A stretch of 64,000 nucleotides of DNA from Azospirillum doebereinerae (GTDB lineage: Bacteria; Pseudomonadota; Alphaproteobacteria; Azospirillales; Azospirillaceae). Below, one piece after another: positions 25,899-34,017 of the stretch. Every line of letters starts with the position of its first letter. Position 1 is the first letter of the stretch. A program made the position numbers and the translations under genes. The stretch lies in NCBI RefSeq assembly GCF_003989665.1, contig NZ_RZIJ01000022.1:43626-107625 (forward strand). Reading direction: 5' to 3'. The notes beneath the pieces are model-generated. The model searched no databases. It was not told the DNA's origin and worked only from the letters and a program-made list of their open reading frames with translations.

Positions 25899-26837
25899 AT
25901 GAAACGCCGCGACATGATCCTGGTGGTGGACGACAACCCCGACACGCTGGGATTCCTGACAGAGGCCATCGAGCGCGCCGACCTGACGGTGCTGGTCGCG
26001 GTGGACGGCGAGAGCGCGCTGGAGCTGCTGGGCCAGATCACCCCCGACCTGATCCTGATGGACGCCGTGATGCCGGGGCTCGACGGCTTCGAGACCTGCC
26101 GGCGGCTCAAGCAGGTCCCCCACCTGTCGCACCTGCCCGTCGTCTTCATGACCGGCCTCAGCGAGACCGAGCATGTGGTGCGCGGGCTGGAGGCCGGCGG
26201 GGTCGACTACGTCACCAAGCCCATCGTGGTGGACGAGCTGATCGCCCGCATCCGCGTCCACCTGAACAACGCGCGGGTGTCCTACGCCGCCCGCGCGGCG
26301 CTGGACGCCACCGGCCGCTTCCTGCTGGCGACCGACGGCGAGGGGCGGCTCCTGTGGTGCACCCCGCAGGCCGAGCGGCTGCTGACCGGCCTGCTGCCCG
26401 GCGCCGACGGGCGGACCCCGCCGCTGGCCGCGACGCTGGCCGAGGGGTTGACCCGCCTGCGCCAGACCCCGCCCGTGGCCAGCGCCGGGGTGGGCGAGGT
26501 GTTCCCGCTGGAGATCCCGGACGGCGACGGGGTCCGCCGGCTGGATTTCTCCTACCTCAGCCCGGCCAACCCCGACGAATACCTCTACCGCCTCAGCGAA
26601 CCCACCGCCGGCCGGCAGGAGGCCATCCTGCGCGACGCGCTGGGCCTGACCGCGCGCGAGGCGGAGGTGCTGCTGTGGATCGCCAACGGCAAGGCGAACC
26701 GCGACATCGGCGAGATCCTCGGCATCAGCCCGCGCACCGTGAACAAGCACCTGGAGCAGGTCTTCGCCAAGCTGGGCGTGGAGAACCGCGCCTCGGCGGC
26801 GGCGCTGGCGATCCGCGCGCTGGCCGCGCGGGGGTAA
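25899..26837 (+). CDS. Response regulator with LuxR-type HTH
   Basis: 312-residue regulator. Receiver 1-125 with VVDDN, the LMDAVMPGLDG phospho-acceptor and YVTKP; a PAS-like middle region (about 135-225, RFLLATDGEGRLLWC); and a LuxR/NarL helix-turn-helix at the C-terminus (LTAREAEVLLWIANGKANRDIGEILG split over two helices, then SPRTVNKHLEQV). It starts four bases after the permease-kinase stop and is its evident partner. ATGs at 25869 and 25884 also lie in frame but overlap the kinase end. Confidence 0.87.
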   Translation: MKRRDMILVVDDNPDTLGFLTEAIERADLTVLVAVDGESALELLGQITPDLILMDAVMPGLDGFETCRRLKQVPHLSHLPVVFMTGLSETEHVVRGLEAGGVDYVTKPIVVDELIARIRVHLNNARVSYAARAALDATGRFLLATDGEGRLLWCTPQAERLLTGLLPGADGRTPPLAATLAEGLTRLRQTPPVASAGVGEVFPLEIPDGDGVRRLDFSYLSPANPDEYLYRLSEPTAGRQEAILRDALGLTAREAEVLLWIANGKANRDIGEILGISPRTVNKHLEQVFAKLGVENRASAAALAIRALAARG

Positions 26838-26845
26838 CCTGCCGC

Positions 26846-27298
26846 CTACACCGCCACCGACCGGGTCGCGATGATGTGGCTCATGACGCAGGTCATCACC
26901 GTCTCGCCGCGCTGGTTCACCGTGGCGTAGGCCAGCCGCACGGTTCCCCGGTCGCCGCGCCGCGACGCCCTGGTCTCGGCGACCTCGGCGCGCACGCGGA
27001 TGGTGTCGCCGGGGCGCACCGGCGCCAGCCAGCGCAGCTCGTCCATGCCCGACCCGCCCAGGCTGGTCCCGGTGATGACCCCGGTGTCGCGCAGCAAGCG
27101 GAAGGTCAGCGACAGGGTGTGGAAGCCGCTGGCGATCAGCCCCTGGAACGGCCCGTCCGCCGCCGCGACCACGTCGATGTGGAAGGGCTGCGGGTCGAAG
27201 CGCTGGGCGAAATCCATGATCTGGCTGTCGGTCAGGGTCGCCCCCTCCGACTCGATCACGTCGCCGACGCGGAAATCCTCGAAGTAACGTCCGGTCAT
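26846..27298 (-). CDS. MaoC-like (R)-specific enoyl-CoA hydratase
   Basis: 150-residue single hot-dog-fold protein. It has the MaoC pattern: FEDFRVGD near the N-terminus, the catalytic Asp/His region in FAQRFDPQPFHID, then GLIASGFHTLS and MDELRWLAPVRPGDTI. It would hydrate trans-2-enoyl-CoA or a related acyl-CoA. Length fits a single-domain member. AAGGA ribosome site before ATG 27298; the longer open frame upstream lacks one. Convergent with the LuxR-type gene, eight bases between stops. Confidence 0.85.
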   Translation of the reverse strand: MTGRYFEDFRVGDVIESEGATLTDSQIMDFAQRFDPQPFHIDVVAAADGPFQGLIASGFHTLSLTFRLLRDTGVITGTSLGGSGMDELRWLAPVRPGDTIRVRAEVAETRASRRGDRGTVRLAYATVNQRGETVMTCVMSHIIATRSVAV

Positions 27299-27327
27299 GC
27301 TCGGAGTCCTTTTCCCTGGGGTCGTCC

Positions 27328-28629
27328 TCAGCCTTCCGACAGCTCCGGATTCAGCTGGATCAGCACCTTGTCGATGCGGCGGCCGTCCATATCGACGACC
27401 TCGAAGCGGACGCCGTTCCAATGGAAATGCTCCGCCGCCGTCGGCACATGGCCGAAGCGGTCGAGCAGGAAGCCGGCCAGCGTGTGGAAGTCGCCCTCGC
27501 CCTTCATGTTCTTCATGCCGACCAGCGCCTCGACCTCCTCGATCGGGGTCATGCCGTCGACCAGCCAGCTTCCGTCCTCGCGCTGGACGGCCGAGGCGTC
27601 GCCCTCGTGGCCGTGCTCGGGCAACTCGCCGGCGATGGCCTCCAGGATGTCGGTCATCGTCACGATGCCCTCGACGCTGCCGTACTCGTCCACCACCACC
27701 GCCATGTGGACGCTGGCCTGCTTGAACAGGTCGAGCAGCCGCAGGACCGGGGTGCCGTCATGGACCACCAGCGGCTCCGACAGGGCGGAGCGCAGGTCGA
27801 AGGGCAGCCCGTTCAGCGACTGGTCGAGCAGCGCCTTGGCCGAGACGATGCCCTGCAGCTCGTCCACGTCGCCGCTGCACACCGGAAAGCGCGAATAGCC
27901 GCTGTCGCGGATCTCGCGCCCGACCGCCTCGGCCAGGTCGCCGACGTCCAGCCAGATCAGGTCCGGGCGCGGCGTCATGATCGACCGCACGCTGCGGTCG
28001 GCCAGATGCAGCACGCCCTCGATCATCTGGCGTTCCGCCGGATCGAACACGCCGGTCTGGGTGCCTTCCTTGATGAGGGTCTTGACCTCCTCCTCCGTCA
28101 CCGTCTGCTCGCGGCTGGTCGGAACGCGCAGCAGCCTCAGCATGGTGTCGGTGGACACGCCGAGCAGCCAGACGACCGGGGCGGCGATGCGCGACAGCGC
28201 GCGCATCGGGCCGGCGACGAAGGCGGCGATGCGCTCGGCGTCGACCAGCGCCACCCGCTTGGGCACCAGCTCGCCGATGATCAGCGACAGGTAGGTGATC
28301 GCCGCGACGACCAGCGCGAAGGCCGCCGGCTGCCCGTAGGGCGCGATCCACGGCACCTCGTTGAGAAGCCCGCCGAAGCGTTCGGCCAGCGTGGCGCCGC
28401 CATAGGCGCCGGCGACGATGCCGGTGACGCTGATGCCGACCTGGACGGTGGACAGGAAGCGGCTCGGATCCTCGGACAGCTCCAGCGCGGCGCGGGCGCC
28501 CCTTCCCCCCTTGCCCTCGGCCATCTGCTGGAGCCGGGCGCGGCGCGCCGACACCAGCGCCATTTCCGACATGGCGAAAAAGGCGTTGAGCAGAACAAGC
28601 AGGAAGATGACCAGCAATTCCCAGATCAT
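27328..28629 (-). CDS. CorC/HlyC-family membrane protein with DUF21 and CBS domains
   Basis: 433-residue inner-membrane protein. An N-terminal DUF21 (CNNM) membrane domain spans about 1-190 (three to four helices, FFAMSEMALVSARRARL, GELVPKRVAL). Two CBS domains follow at about 210-335 (MTPRPDLIWLD, VVVDEYGSVEGIVTMTDIL) and a C-terminal CorC_HlyC domain. The family is linked to magnesium or cobalt efflux and older hemolysin annotations; substrate is not visible. 26 bases upstream of its start the ExoD gene ends, so the two may be one operon. Confidence 0.87.
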   Translation of the reverse strand: MIWELLVIFLLVLLNAFFAMSEMALVSARRARLQQMAEGKGGRGARAALELSEDPSRFLSTVQVGISVTGIVAGAYGGATLAERFGGLLNEVPWIAPYGQPAAFALVVAAITYLSLIIGELVPKRVALVDAERIAAFVAGPMRALSRIAAPVVWLLGVSTDTMLRLLRVPTSREQTVTEEEVKTLIKEGTQTGVFDPAERQMIEGVLHLADRSVRSIMTPRPDLIWLDVGDLAEAVGREIRDSGYSRFPVCSGDVDELQGIVSAKALLDQSLNGLPFDLRSALSEPLVVHDGTPVLRLLDLFKQASVHMAVVVDEYGSVEGIVTMTDILEAIAGELPEHGHEGDASAVQREDGSWLVDGMTPIEEVEALVGMKNMKGEGDFHTLAGFLLDRFGHVPTAAEHFHWNGVRFEVVDMDGRRIDKVLIQLNPELSEG

Positions 28630-28654
28630 GGCGTCATGCCCGAAGGGCGCTCCC

Positions 28655-29314
28655 TCAGCCGAAAAGTTGATGCCAGACCATGGTCGCGCCCTGCTCCAGA
28701 CCCAGCAGGACGGCGGCCATGATGGCGATTGCGAGAAGACCGGCGATCAGGCCGGCGAGGACGAAGGCGCCGTCGCGCTCGATCAGCCCCAGCGCGATCA
28801 GCGCGATGGCGAAGGCGGGCGGCTGGTTGCCGAACACGATGGGCAGCGCCAGGATCACGGCCAGCACCACAACCGCCAGCCCCAGCAGCCGTTCCGCCGT
28901 GGGTCCGGCCAGTTGCGGCAGGCGTTCGCGCAGATGGCGCTCCACCCGCTCCGCCCAGGGCTTGGCCCGGCGCATCACCGACAGGAAGGCGTCGCGGTCG
29001 AGGGTCACCGCCGCCATGCGGCGCGGCAGCCAGGGGCCGGCCCGCCCGGCGGCCATCTGGGCGCCGATCAGGATCATCGGCACGCCCGTCGCGGTGGACA
29101 GGCCGGGCACCGGCAGGATGTTGGGAATCGACAGGATCAGCAGCAGCGCGCCGAAGGCGCGGTCGCCCAGCAGCGCCATGATGGCGCCCAGCGTGATGCG
29201 CGGGTCGTGGTCGCGCGTCAGGAACTCGTTCAGAAGGTCGGAAGCGCGCGCGCGGCCGGGGGGCCGGTCGGCACCGCCGGTGCCGGAGGACCCCGGAGGT
29301 CGATCTTTGCTCAC
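28655..29314 (-). CDS. exoD: ExoD-family exopolysaccharide-related membrane protein
   Basis: 219-residue protein of the ExoD family, whose founder affects exopolysaccharide synthesis in rhizobia. The family core LLNEFLTRDHDPRITLGAI begins near residue 25, and later membrane segments include IPNILPVPGLSTATGVPMI and the C-terminal LAIAIMAAVLLGL span. I chose GTG 29314 (GGGGAT box upstream) because this matches the usual length; an in-frame ATG at 29509 would add 65 residues with no family character. Upstream on the same strand is a single-receiver protein gene. Confidence 0.75.
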   Translation of the reverse strand: MSKDRPPGSSGTGGADRPPGRARASDLLNEFLTRDHDPRITLGAIMALLGDRAFGALLLILSIPNILPVPGLSTATGVPMILIGAQMAAGRAGPWLPRRMAAVTLDRDAFLSVMRRAKPWAERVERHLRERLPQLAGPTAERLLGLAVVVLAVILALPIVFGNQPPAFAIALIALGLIERDGAFVLAGLIAGLLAIAIMAAVLLGLEQGATMVWHQLFG

Positions 29315-29536
29315 GGCGATCCCCGGCGCCGCAAAGGCGGGCGGAGAGGACCGTGCGACGGAGAATGCGGACCCATGGACCTTTCGCGACGCAGCGGCAA
29401 CGGGATCCCTTCTACAGGATGCCAGGGCCGGGCGCCAGCGCCGGTTGAGGTCATCGACCGTTTGGGTGATCTTTCGGATGATGGGGCGGGTCATCGGCCG
29501 GGCTGCCACCCGGCGGATGGCGGCGCCCGCAACGCG

Positions 29537-29971
29537 TCATCCCCGTTTCTGCATGGCGAATTCCAGCCGCTTGACCAGGTCGGCCTTCGACACCGGCTTC
29601 ACCAGATAGCCGGAGACGCCGTAGGCGATGGCGCGCTTGACCACCTCGGCCTCGCGGTGGCTGGTCAGCACCACCACCGGCAGATCGGCCAGCGGGTTGC
29701 CGGTGGCCGTGCGCAGGGCGTGCAGCAGGTCCAGCCCGCCCATGCGCGGCATCTCCAGGTCGCAGATCGCGATGTCCACGTCCTCGCCGCTCTTGCGCAG
29801 GATGTCCAGGGCCTGGACGCCGTCGGCCGCCTCGAACACCACCCGCACCTTGATGTCGTGCAGCAGACGGGAGATCAGCTTGCGCGTGAAATCGTCGTCC
29901 TCGATCAGCAGCACGCCCAGATCGTGGACCGACCGGATCCGGCGGCCCTCGCCGCCCGCCTCGAACGCCAT
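29537..29971 (-). CDS. Single-domain response regulator
   Basis: 144-residue CheY-like receiver with acidic pocket LIEDDD, phospho-acceptor Asp in AICDLEMPRMGG, LTSHR switch and LVKPV lysine. No output domain. It is transcribed divergently from the LOV-like hybrid kinase that ends in an Hpt domain, so it is a plausible phosphate acceptor for that kinase. GGGGGGCGG precedes ATG 29971; a longer frame to 30325 runs through the intergenic region and into the kinase and is rejected. Confidence 0.85.
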   Translation of the reverse strand: MAFEAGGEGRRIRSVHDLGVLLIEDDDFTRKLISRLLHDIKVRVVFEAADGVQALDILRKSGEDVDIAICDLEMPRMGGLDLLHALRTATGNPLADLPVVVLTSHREAEVVKRAIAYGVSGYLVKPVSKADLVKRLEFAMQKRG

Positions 29972-30257
29972 TCCGCCCCCCGCGCGATGTTGTGGCCACC
30001 GGAAAAGGGTGTCCGACCGTCCCGGTCTTGGCAAGGCATCCCTGCACCGGCATCGACAAAATGGCGTTTCCGGGAGGGGCCTCCGGGAAACCCCCACCAC
30101 CCCAGGCAGTGGAAAAGCACCGGGCGACGGTGGCTTTCGCGACCGCGAGACCATATTCTGGGACACAGCCGCCACCGCACACAGGCCCGCACCCTTGTCC
30201 GATTTCTCCCCGACCGACGCGCGCGACGACGACCCCGCACCGGCCGCGCTGGCCGGC

Positions 30258-32333
30258 ATGCTGGCCGCCGTGGTCGAATCGACGGGGGCCGGCATCGCGG
30301 TCGCCGACCCGACCCTGCCCGACACGCCGCTGGTCTACTGCAACCGGGCGTTCCTGGAGATGACCGGCTACGGCAGGGACGAGGTCATCGGCCGCAACGC
30401 CCGGTTCCTCCAGGATCCCGACACCGACCCGGCGGCGATGGCGGAGCTGCGGGCGGCGATGGCCGAGGGGCGCCCGGCCTCGGTCGAGCTGCTGAACCGC
30501 CGCAAGGACGGCGCGACCTTCTGGAACGCCCTGGTCCTGCGCCCGATCTTCGGACCGGACGGACGGGTGCGCTGGTTCGCCGGATCCTGCTCCGACGTCA
30601 CGCGCAGCCACCGTTCCGAGCGCGAGCTGCGCGACGCCCAGGAGCAGCTGACCAAGCTCGCCGCCGAGACCTTCGCCTTGGCCGAGGATCTGGACCGTGC
30701 CCGCGAGGAGGCCGACGAGGCCCGCATCGTCGCCGAGAACGCCAGCCGGGCCAAATCCCGCTTCCTGGCGATGATGAGCCACGAGCTGCGCACGCCGATG
30801 ACCGCCGTGATCGGCATGGGCGACCTGCTGATGGGCACCGACCTCAGCGACCAGCAGGCGACCCTCGTCAAGACCCTGCGCTCGTCGGCCGACACGCTGC
30901 TGAGCATCCTGAACGACGTGCTGGACTTCTCCAAGATCGAGGCGGGCCAGCTCAGGCTGGAGGCGATCGACTTCTCCCTGCACCGGCTGGTCGACGACGT
31001 GGTGCAGCTCTTCCTGGTCCGCGCCGCCGCCAAGGGGCTGACCCTGACCGCCTCGATCGCCGAGGACACGCCGCGCCATGTGCGCGGCGACCCGACCCGG
31101 CTGCGGCAGGTGCTGTTCAACCTGGTCTCCAACGCCATCAAGTTCACCGACCGGGGCGGCGTCGAGATCGCCGTCTGGTCGCCCGACTCCCCCGCCCCCG
31201 GCCCCACCGCTGGCGCCGATCCCGCGACCGGAGACGCGCTCCCCATCGCCCTGCGCTTCGAGGTGGAGGACAGCGGCATCGGCATGACCGAGGAGCAGCG
31301 CGCCCGCCTGTTCGGCGCCTTCGTCCAGGCCGACGTGTCGACCAGCCGGAAATACGGCGGAACCGGGCTGGGGCTGGCGATCTGCAAGCGGCTGGTCGAG
31401 GCGATGGGCGGCGACATCGCGGTGACCAGCTCCCCCGGCCGCGGCTCCCTCTTCCGCTTCACGATCCAGACCCTGCCGGCGGAAGCCTCGCCGATGGCCG
31501 AGCTGGCGGCCCGGCCGCCCGCCCCGGTCCCGCGCCACGAGGAGCCGCTGGCCGCGCCGGTGACGCTGCGCCTGCTGCTGGCTGAGGACAACGACATCAA
31601 CCGCATGCTGATCACCGCCATGCTGACCCGCATCGGCCACCGCGTCGACGCGGTGGTGGACGGCCGGGCGGCGGTGGAGGCGGTGCGCGACTCCGACTAC
31701 GACGTGATCCTGATGGACATGGAGATGCCGGTGCTCGACGGCCGTTCCGCCGCGCGGGCGATCCGCCGGATGATCGGACCGGCCTCCCGGATTCCCATCG
31801 TCGGCCTGTCCGCCGACGCCCTGCCGGAGCACCGCGACGGCCACCTCGCCGCCGGGCTCGACGCCTACCTGACCAAGCCGGTCGATTGGGAGCATCTGAA
31901 CGCGGTCATCACCGATCTGGGGACCCGCCCGCGCGACGGCCGCCCGGTCCCCATCCCCAGCCGCCCGGCCCCGGAGAGCGAGGGCTTCGCCCGCCTGCCC
32001 CTGATCGACCGGATCAAGCAGGCCGAGCTGCGGCTGGCGCTGGGCGGGGAAAGCCTGGACGGCATGCTGCAGATGCTGCCGGACACCGCGCTGCGGGAAC
32101 TGACGGCCATCCGCTCCGCCGTGCGGGGCGCCCGTCCGCACGAGGTCAAGCAGGCGGCGCACACGCTGGCCGGTCTGGCCGCGAATTTCGGGACGCCGCG
32201 CATGGCCGCCATCGCCCAGGCGATGAACGACCACCACACCGACTCCGAACGGATCGCGGCCCTGCTGCCGCTGCTGGAGGAGGCGGTGGAGGCAACCAGC
32301 CGTCTGGTGCGCAACCCGGACGGCGACGCCTGA
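30258..32333 (+). CDS. LOV-like PAS hybrid histidine kinase lacking the photoactive cysteine
   Basis: 691-residue soluble kinase: LOV-like PAS 1-115, coiled coil, HisKA with His175 (SHELRTPM), HATPase (NLVSNAIKFT, DSGIGM, GTGLGLAI), receiver with Asp487 (LMDMEMPVLDG) and Hpt with His635 (AAHTLAGLA). The PAS part has the LOV signature GRN-x-RFLQ but Ala48 replaces the flavin-adduct cysteine; the flavin-contact asparagines N80 and N90 are kept, and the late-strand Gln is Cys111. Start is uncertain: ATG 30258 puts the LOV core at the very N-terminus; TTG 30195 would add 21 residues. Divergent receiver gene upstream. Confidence 0.85.
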   Translation: MLAAVVESTGAGIAVADPTLPDTPLVYCNRAFLEMTGYGRDEVIGRNARFLQDPDTDPAAMAELRAAMAEGRPASVELLNRRKDGATFWNALVLRPIFGPDGRVRWFAGSCSDVTRSHRSERELRDAQEQLTKLAAETFALAEDLDRAREEADEARIVAENASRAKSRFLAMMSHELRTPMTAVIGMGDLLMGTDLSDQQATLVKTLRSSADTLLSILNDVLDFSKIEAGQLRLEAIDFSLHRLVDDVVQLFLVRAAAKGLTLTASIAEDTPRHVRGDPTRLRQVLFNLVSNAIKFTDRGGVEIAVWSPDSPAPGPTAGADPATGDALPIALRFEVEDSGIGMTEEQRARLFGAFVQADVSTSRKYGGTGLGLAICKRLVEAMGGDIAVTSSPGRGSLFRFTIQTLPAEASPMAELAARPPAPVPRHEEPLAAPVTLRLLLAEDNDINRMLITAMLTRIGHRVDAVVDGRAAVEAVRDSDYDVILMDMEMPVLDGRSAARAIRRMIGPASRIPIVGLSADALPEHRDGHLAAGLDAYLTKPVDWEHLNAVITDLGTRPRDGRPVPIPSRPAPESEGFARLPLIDRIKQAELRLALGGESLDGMLQMLPDTALRELTAIRSAVRGARPHEVKQAAHTLAGLAANFGTPRMAAIAQAMNDHHTDSERIAALLPLLEEAVEATSRLVRNPDGDA

Positions 32334-32391
32334 GGCGGTGACCCGTTCGCCCACGTTGTTCCGCCCGCCGGGGATCTGCTAGAGGAAGGGC

Positions 32392-32991
32392 ATGTCAAAA
32401 CGCCGTGGCGGGTCGCCCCGCATTTCCCATCCCGACCAGTTCGACCTGCTCGACGTGCCCGAGGCGACGGCGGTCCTGCTGACCTATTCCGGCCGCACGG
32501 TCGATCTCGAACGGCCCGATTTCAGCCAGTTCGACATCGAGGACATCGCCCGGCCGCTGGCCTACCAGTGCCGGTTCGTCGGCAACACGCAACGTTTCTT
32601 CAGCGTGGCCCAGCACTGCGTCCTGGCCGCGAAGCTGGCGCCGGAGGGCTACGCCTATGACGCGCTGATGCACGACAGCGAGGAGGCCTTCACCGGCGAC
32701 TGGCCGACGCCCTGGAAGGCCCGCATCGGCCGCGACGTCATCCATGCGGCGATCGATCCGATCAAGCGGGCCCTGGCCGAACGCTTCGGCTTCCGCCATC
32801 CGGAGCCGAAACCCGTCAAGATCGCCGACCAGCGGGCGCTGGCGACCGAACTGCGCGACCTGTGCGCGCCGCACCGCGTCAACTGGCGCGACCTGCCGGC
32901 GGCGGACGACACCCCCATCGAGCCGCTCGGCCCGGAGGAGGCGCTGGCCGACTTCCTCGCCCACTACCGGGCGCTCAGACCGGCGACCTGA
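32392..32991 (+). CDS. HD-domain phosphohydrolase (YfbR-like)
   Basis: 199-residue protein with the HD metal-binding pattern: histidine in FFSVAQHCVLAA, the HD pair in ALMHDSEEAFTGDW, and a later Asp in VKIADQRAL. The FDIEDIARPLAYQCRFVG lead-in is typical of YfbR-like 5'-nucleotidase relatives, which cleave deoxynucleoside monophosphates; the actual substrate is inferred. GAGGAAGGGC gives a good ribosome site. Convergent with the XRE regulator gene, five bases between stops. Confidence 0.8.
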   Translation: MSKRRGGSPRISHPDQFDLLDVPEATAVLLTYSGRTVDLERPDFSQFDIEDIARPLAYQCRFVGNTQRFFSVAQHCVLAAKLAPEGYAYDALMHDSEEAFTGDWPTPWKARIGRDVIHAAIDPIKRALAERFGFRHPEPKPVKIADQRALATELRDLCAPHRVNWRDLPAADDTPIEPLGPEEALADFLAHYRALRPAT

Positions 32992-32996
32992 AAAGC

Positions 32997-33512
32997 TCAG
33001 GCCTGGCTTGCCGTGCTCTGCGCGCCGCGCCGCCCGCGTCCGCGCCCGGTGGCGACCGGAACCGTGGTCGGCACGCCGGCCGCCTCGGCGGCTTCCGATT
33101 GCTCGGCGCAGCGTTCGGCCAGCTCGCGGATGGCCCCGCGCACCTGCGGGTCGCGGATGCTCTGGTAATAGCGCGCCAGCATCAGCGCCTCGCGCGAGCG
33201 CAAGGTGTTGTCGGAGTCGTCGCTGCGCACGACCTGCGCCTCGGCCTCCTCCGTCGCCGGACGGCTTTCCAGCCCCTCGAAGAAGACCGACACCGGCACC
33301 CGGAAGAACTGCCCGAGCTTGAACAGCCGGCTGGACGAGACTCGGTTGAAGCCCCGCTCGTACTTCTGCAACTGCTGGAAGGTGAGGCCCAACGCCGAGG
33401 CGACGTCGCTCTGGCTCAGCCCCGCCAGCATGCGCAATTCGCGCAAGCGCTGCCCGACGAAAACATCGACGTCGTTCAGCCCTTCCTTCTTTTCGCGGCC
33501 ACGCTTTTTCAT
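32997..33512 (-). CDS. XRE-family transcriptional regulator
   Basis: 171-residue regulator. A helix-turn-helix of the Cro/C1 type occupies about 17-72 (VGQRLRELRMLAGLSQSDVA, then LTFQQLQKYERGFNRVSSSRL). The remaining region has an SREALMLARYYQSI helix and a basic GRGRGRRG tail. This layout with FVGQRLRELR recurs in alphaproteobacterial regulators. ATG 33512 is preceded by AAGGGG; a longer ATG at 33578 lacks one. It lies divergent to the flagellar operon, 505 bases away, so regulation of motility is possible but unproven. Confidence 0.82.
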   Translation of the reverse strand: MKKRGREKKEGLNDVDVFVGQRLRELRMLAGLSQSDVASALGLTFQQLQKYERGFNRVSSSRLFKLGQFFRVPVSVFFEGLESRPATEEAEAQVVRSDDSDNTLRSREALMLARYYQSIRDPQVRGAIRELAERCAEQSEAAEAAGVPTTVPVATGRGRGRRGAQSTASQA

Positions 33513-34017
33513 GGCGTTTCCCCTTCGGTTAAGTGGAAGCCTGCCGTCGCATCGGTCCTCGGAAGCAAGGGAAGCCATCCCATAGCCAATCGATTTGGTC
33601 AGGTGCGGGCATGGATTGCAACTCAGCTATGACACCGACTCCATGATGTCAACCGCGGCTGACACGTTTACTCCGTTTGGACGAGCGTATTTTGACGATA
33701 TCTGGCCGATGGTCATGGCCGTTCTGTTGCATTCGTATGCGTTTGATCTCGCGTGCGGCACCAAGGACGGATTGCCCCTCCACCGCGTCACGCCCGTGAC
33801 CCTGCGGTGACAGACCGGCAACATTTGTGGGACACTAGGCATATTTTGCCGGGCACTGGGCAAAAGCTGCCGCCGATTAACCGTCTCTTCATCAAGACGA
33901 CGCAGCATGAGCCATTGATCCAAGACTCGGCGTGGAATTTGCAAAACATCCCTTCGCAATTGCGGAACGGATGGCTGGAGCAAGGATGCCGGGGCAGAAC
34001 CCGATCGGGGACGGCGC
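33513..34017. other. Divergent control region upstream of the flagellar operon
   Basis: 505 bases between the XRE regulator and fliF with visibly lower GC than its surroundings. It must carry promoters in both directions. I scanned for sigma54 GG-N10-GC pairs and full CtrA boxes and found none that fit; near misses lie at 33600-33620 and 33830-33870. A reading frame on the minus strand at 33627-34109 overlaps the fliF start and has no ribosome site. No gene is supported here. Confidence 0.45.

Noticed and set aside
22325..26149. 1274-residue open frame on the minus strand
   Set aside because: It is antisense to the permease-kinase and regulator genes, has low-complexity His/Gln/Asp/Arg-rich translation typical of high-GC shadows, and no domain.
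29315..29509. 65-residue N-terminal extension of ExoD
   Set aside because: No family similarity or signal peptide; the GTG 29314 start gives the usual family length.
33600..33870. Possible sigma54 promoter upstream of fliF
   Set aside because: Candidate GG and GC pairs have spacings of 9, 12, 14 or 15 rather than 10.
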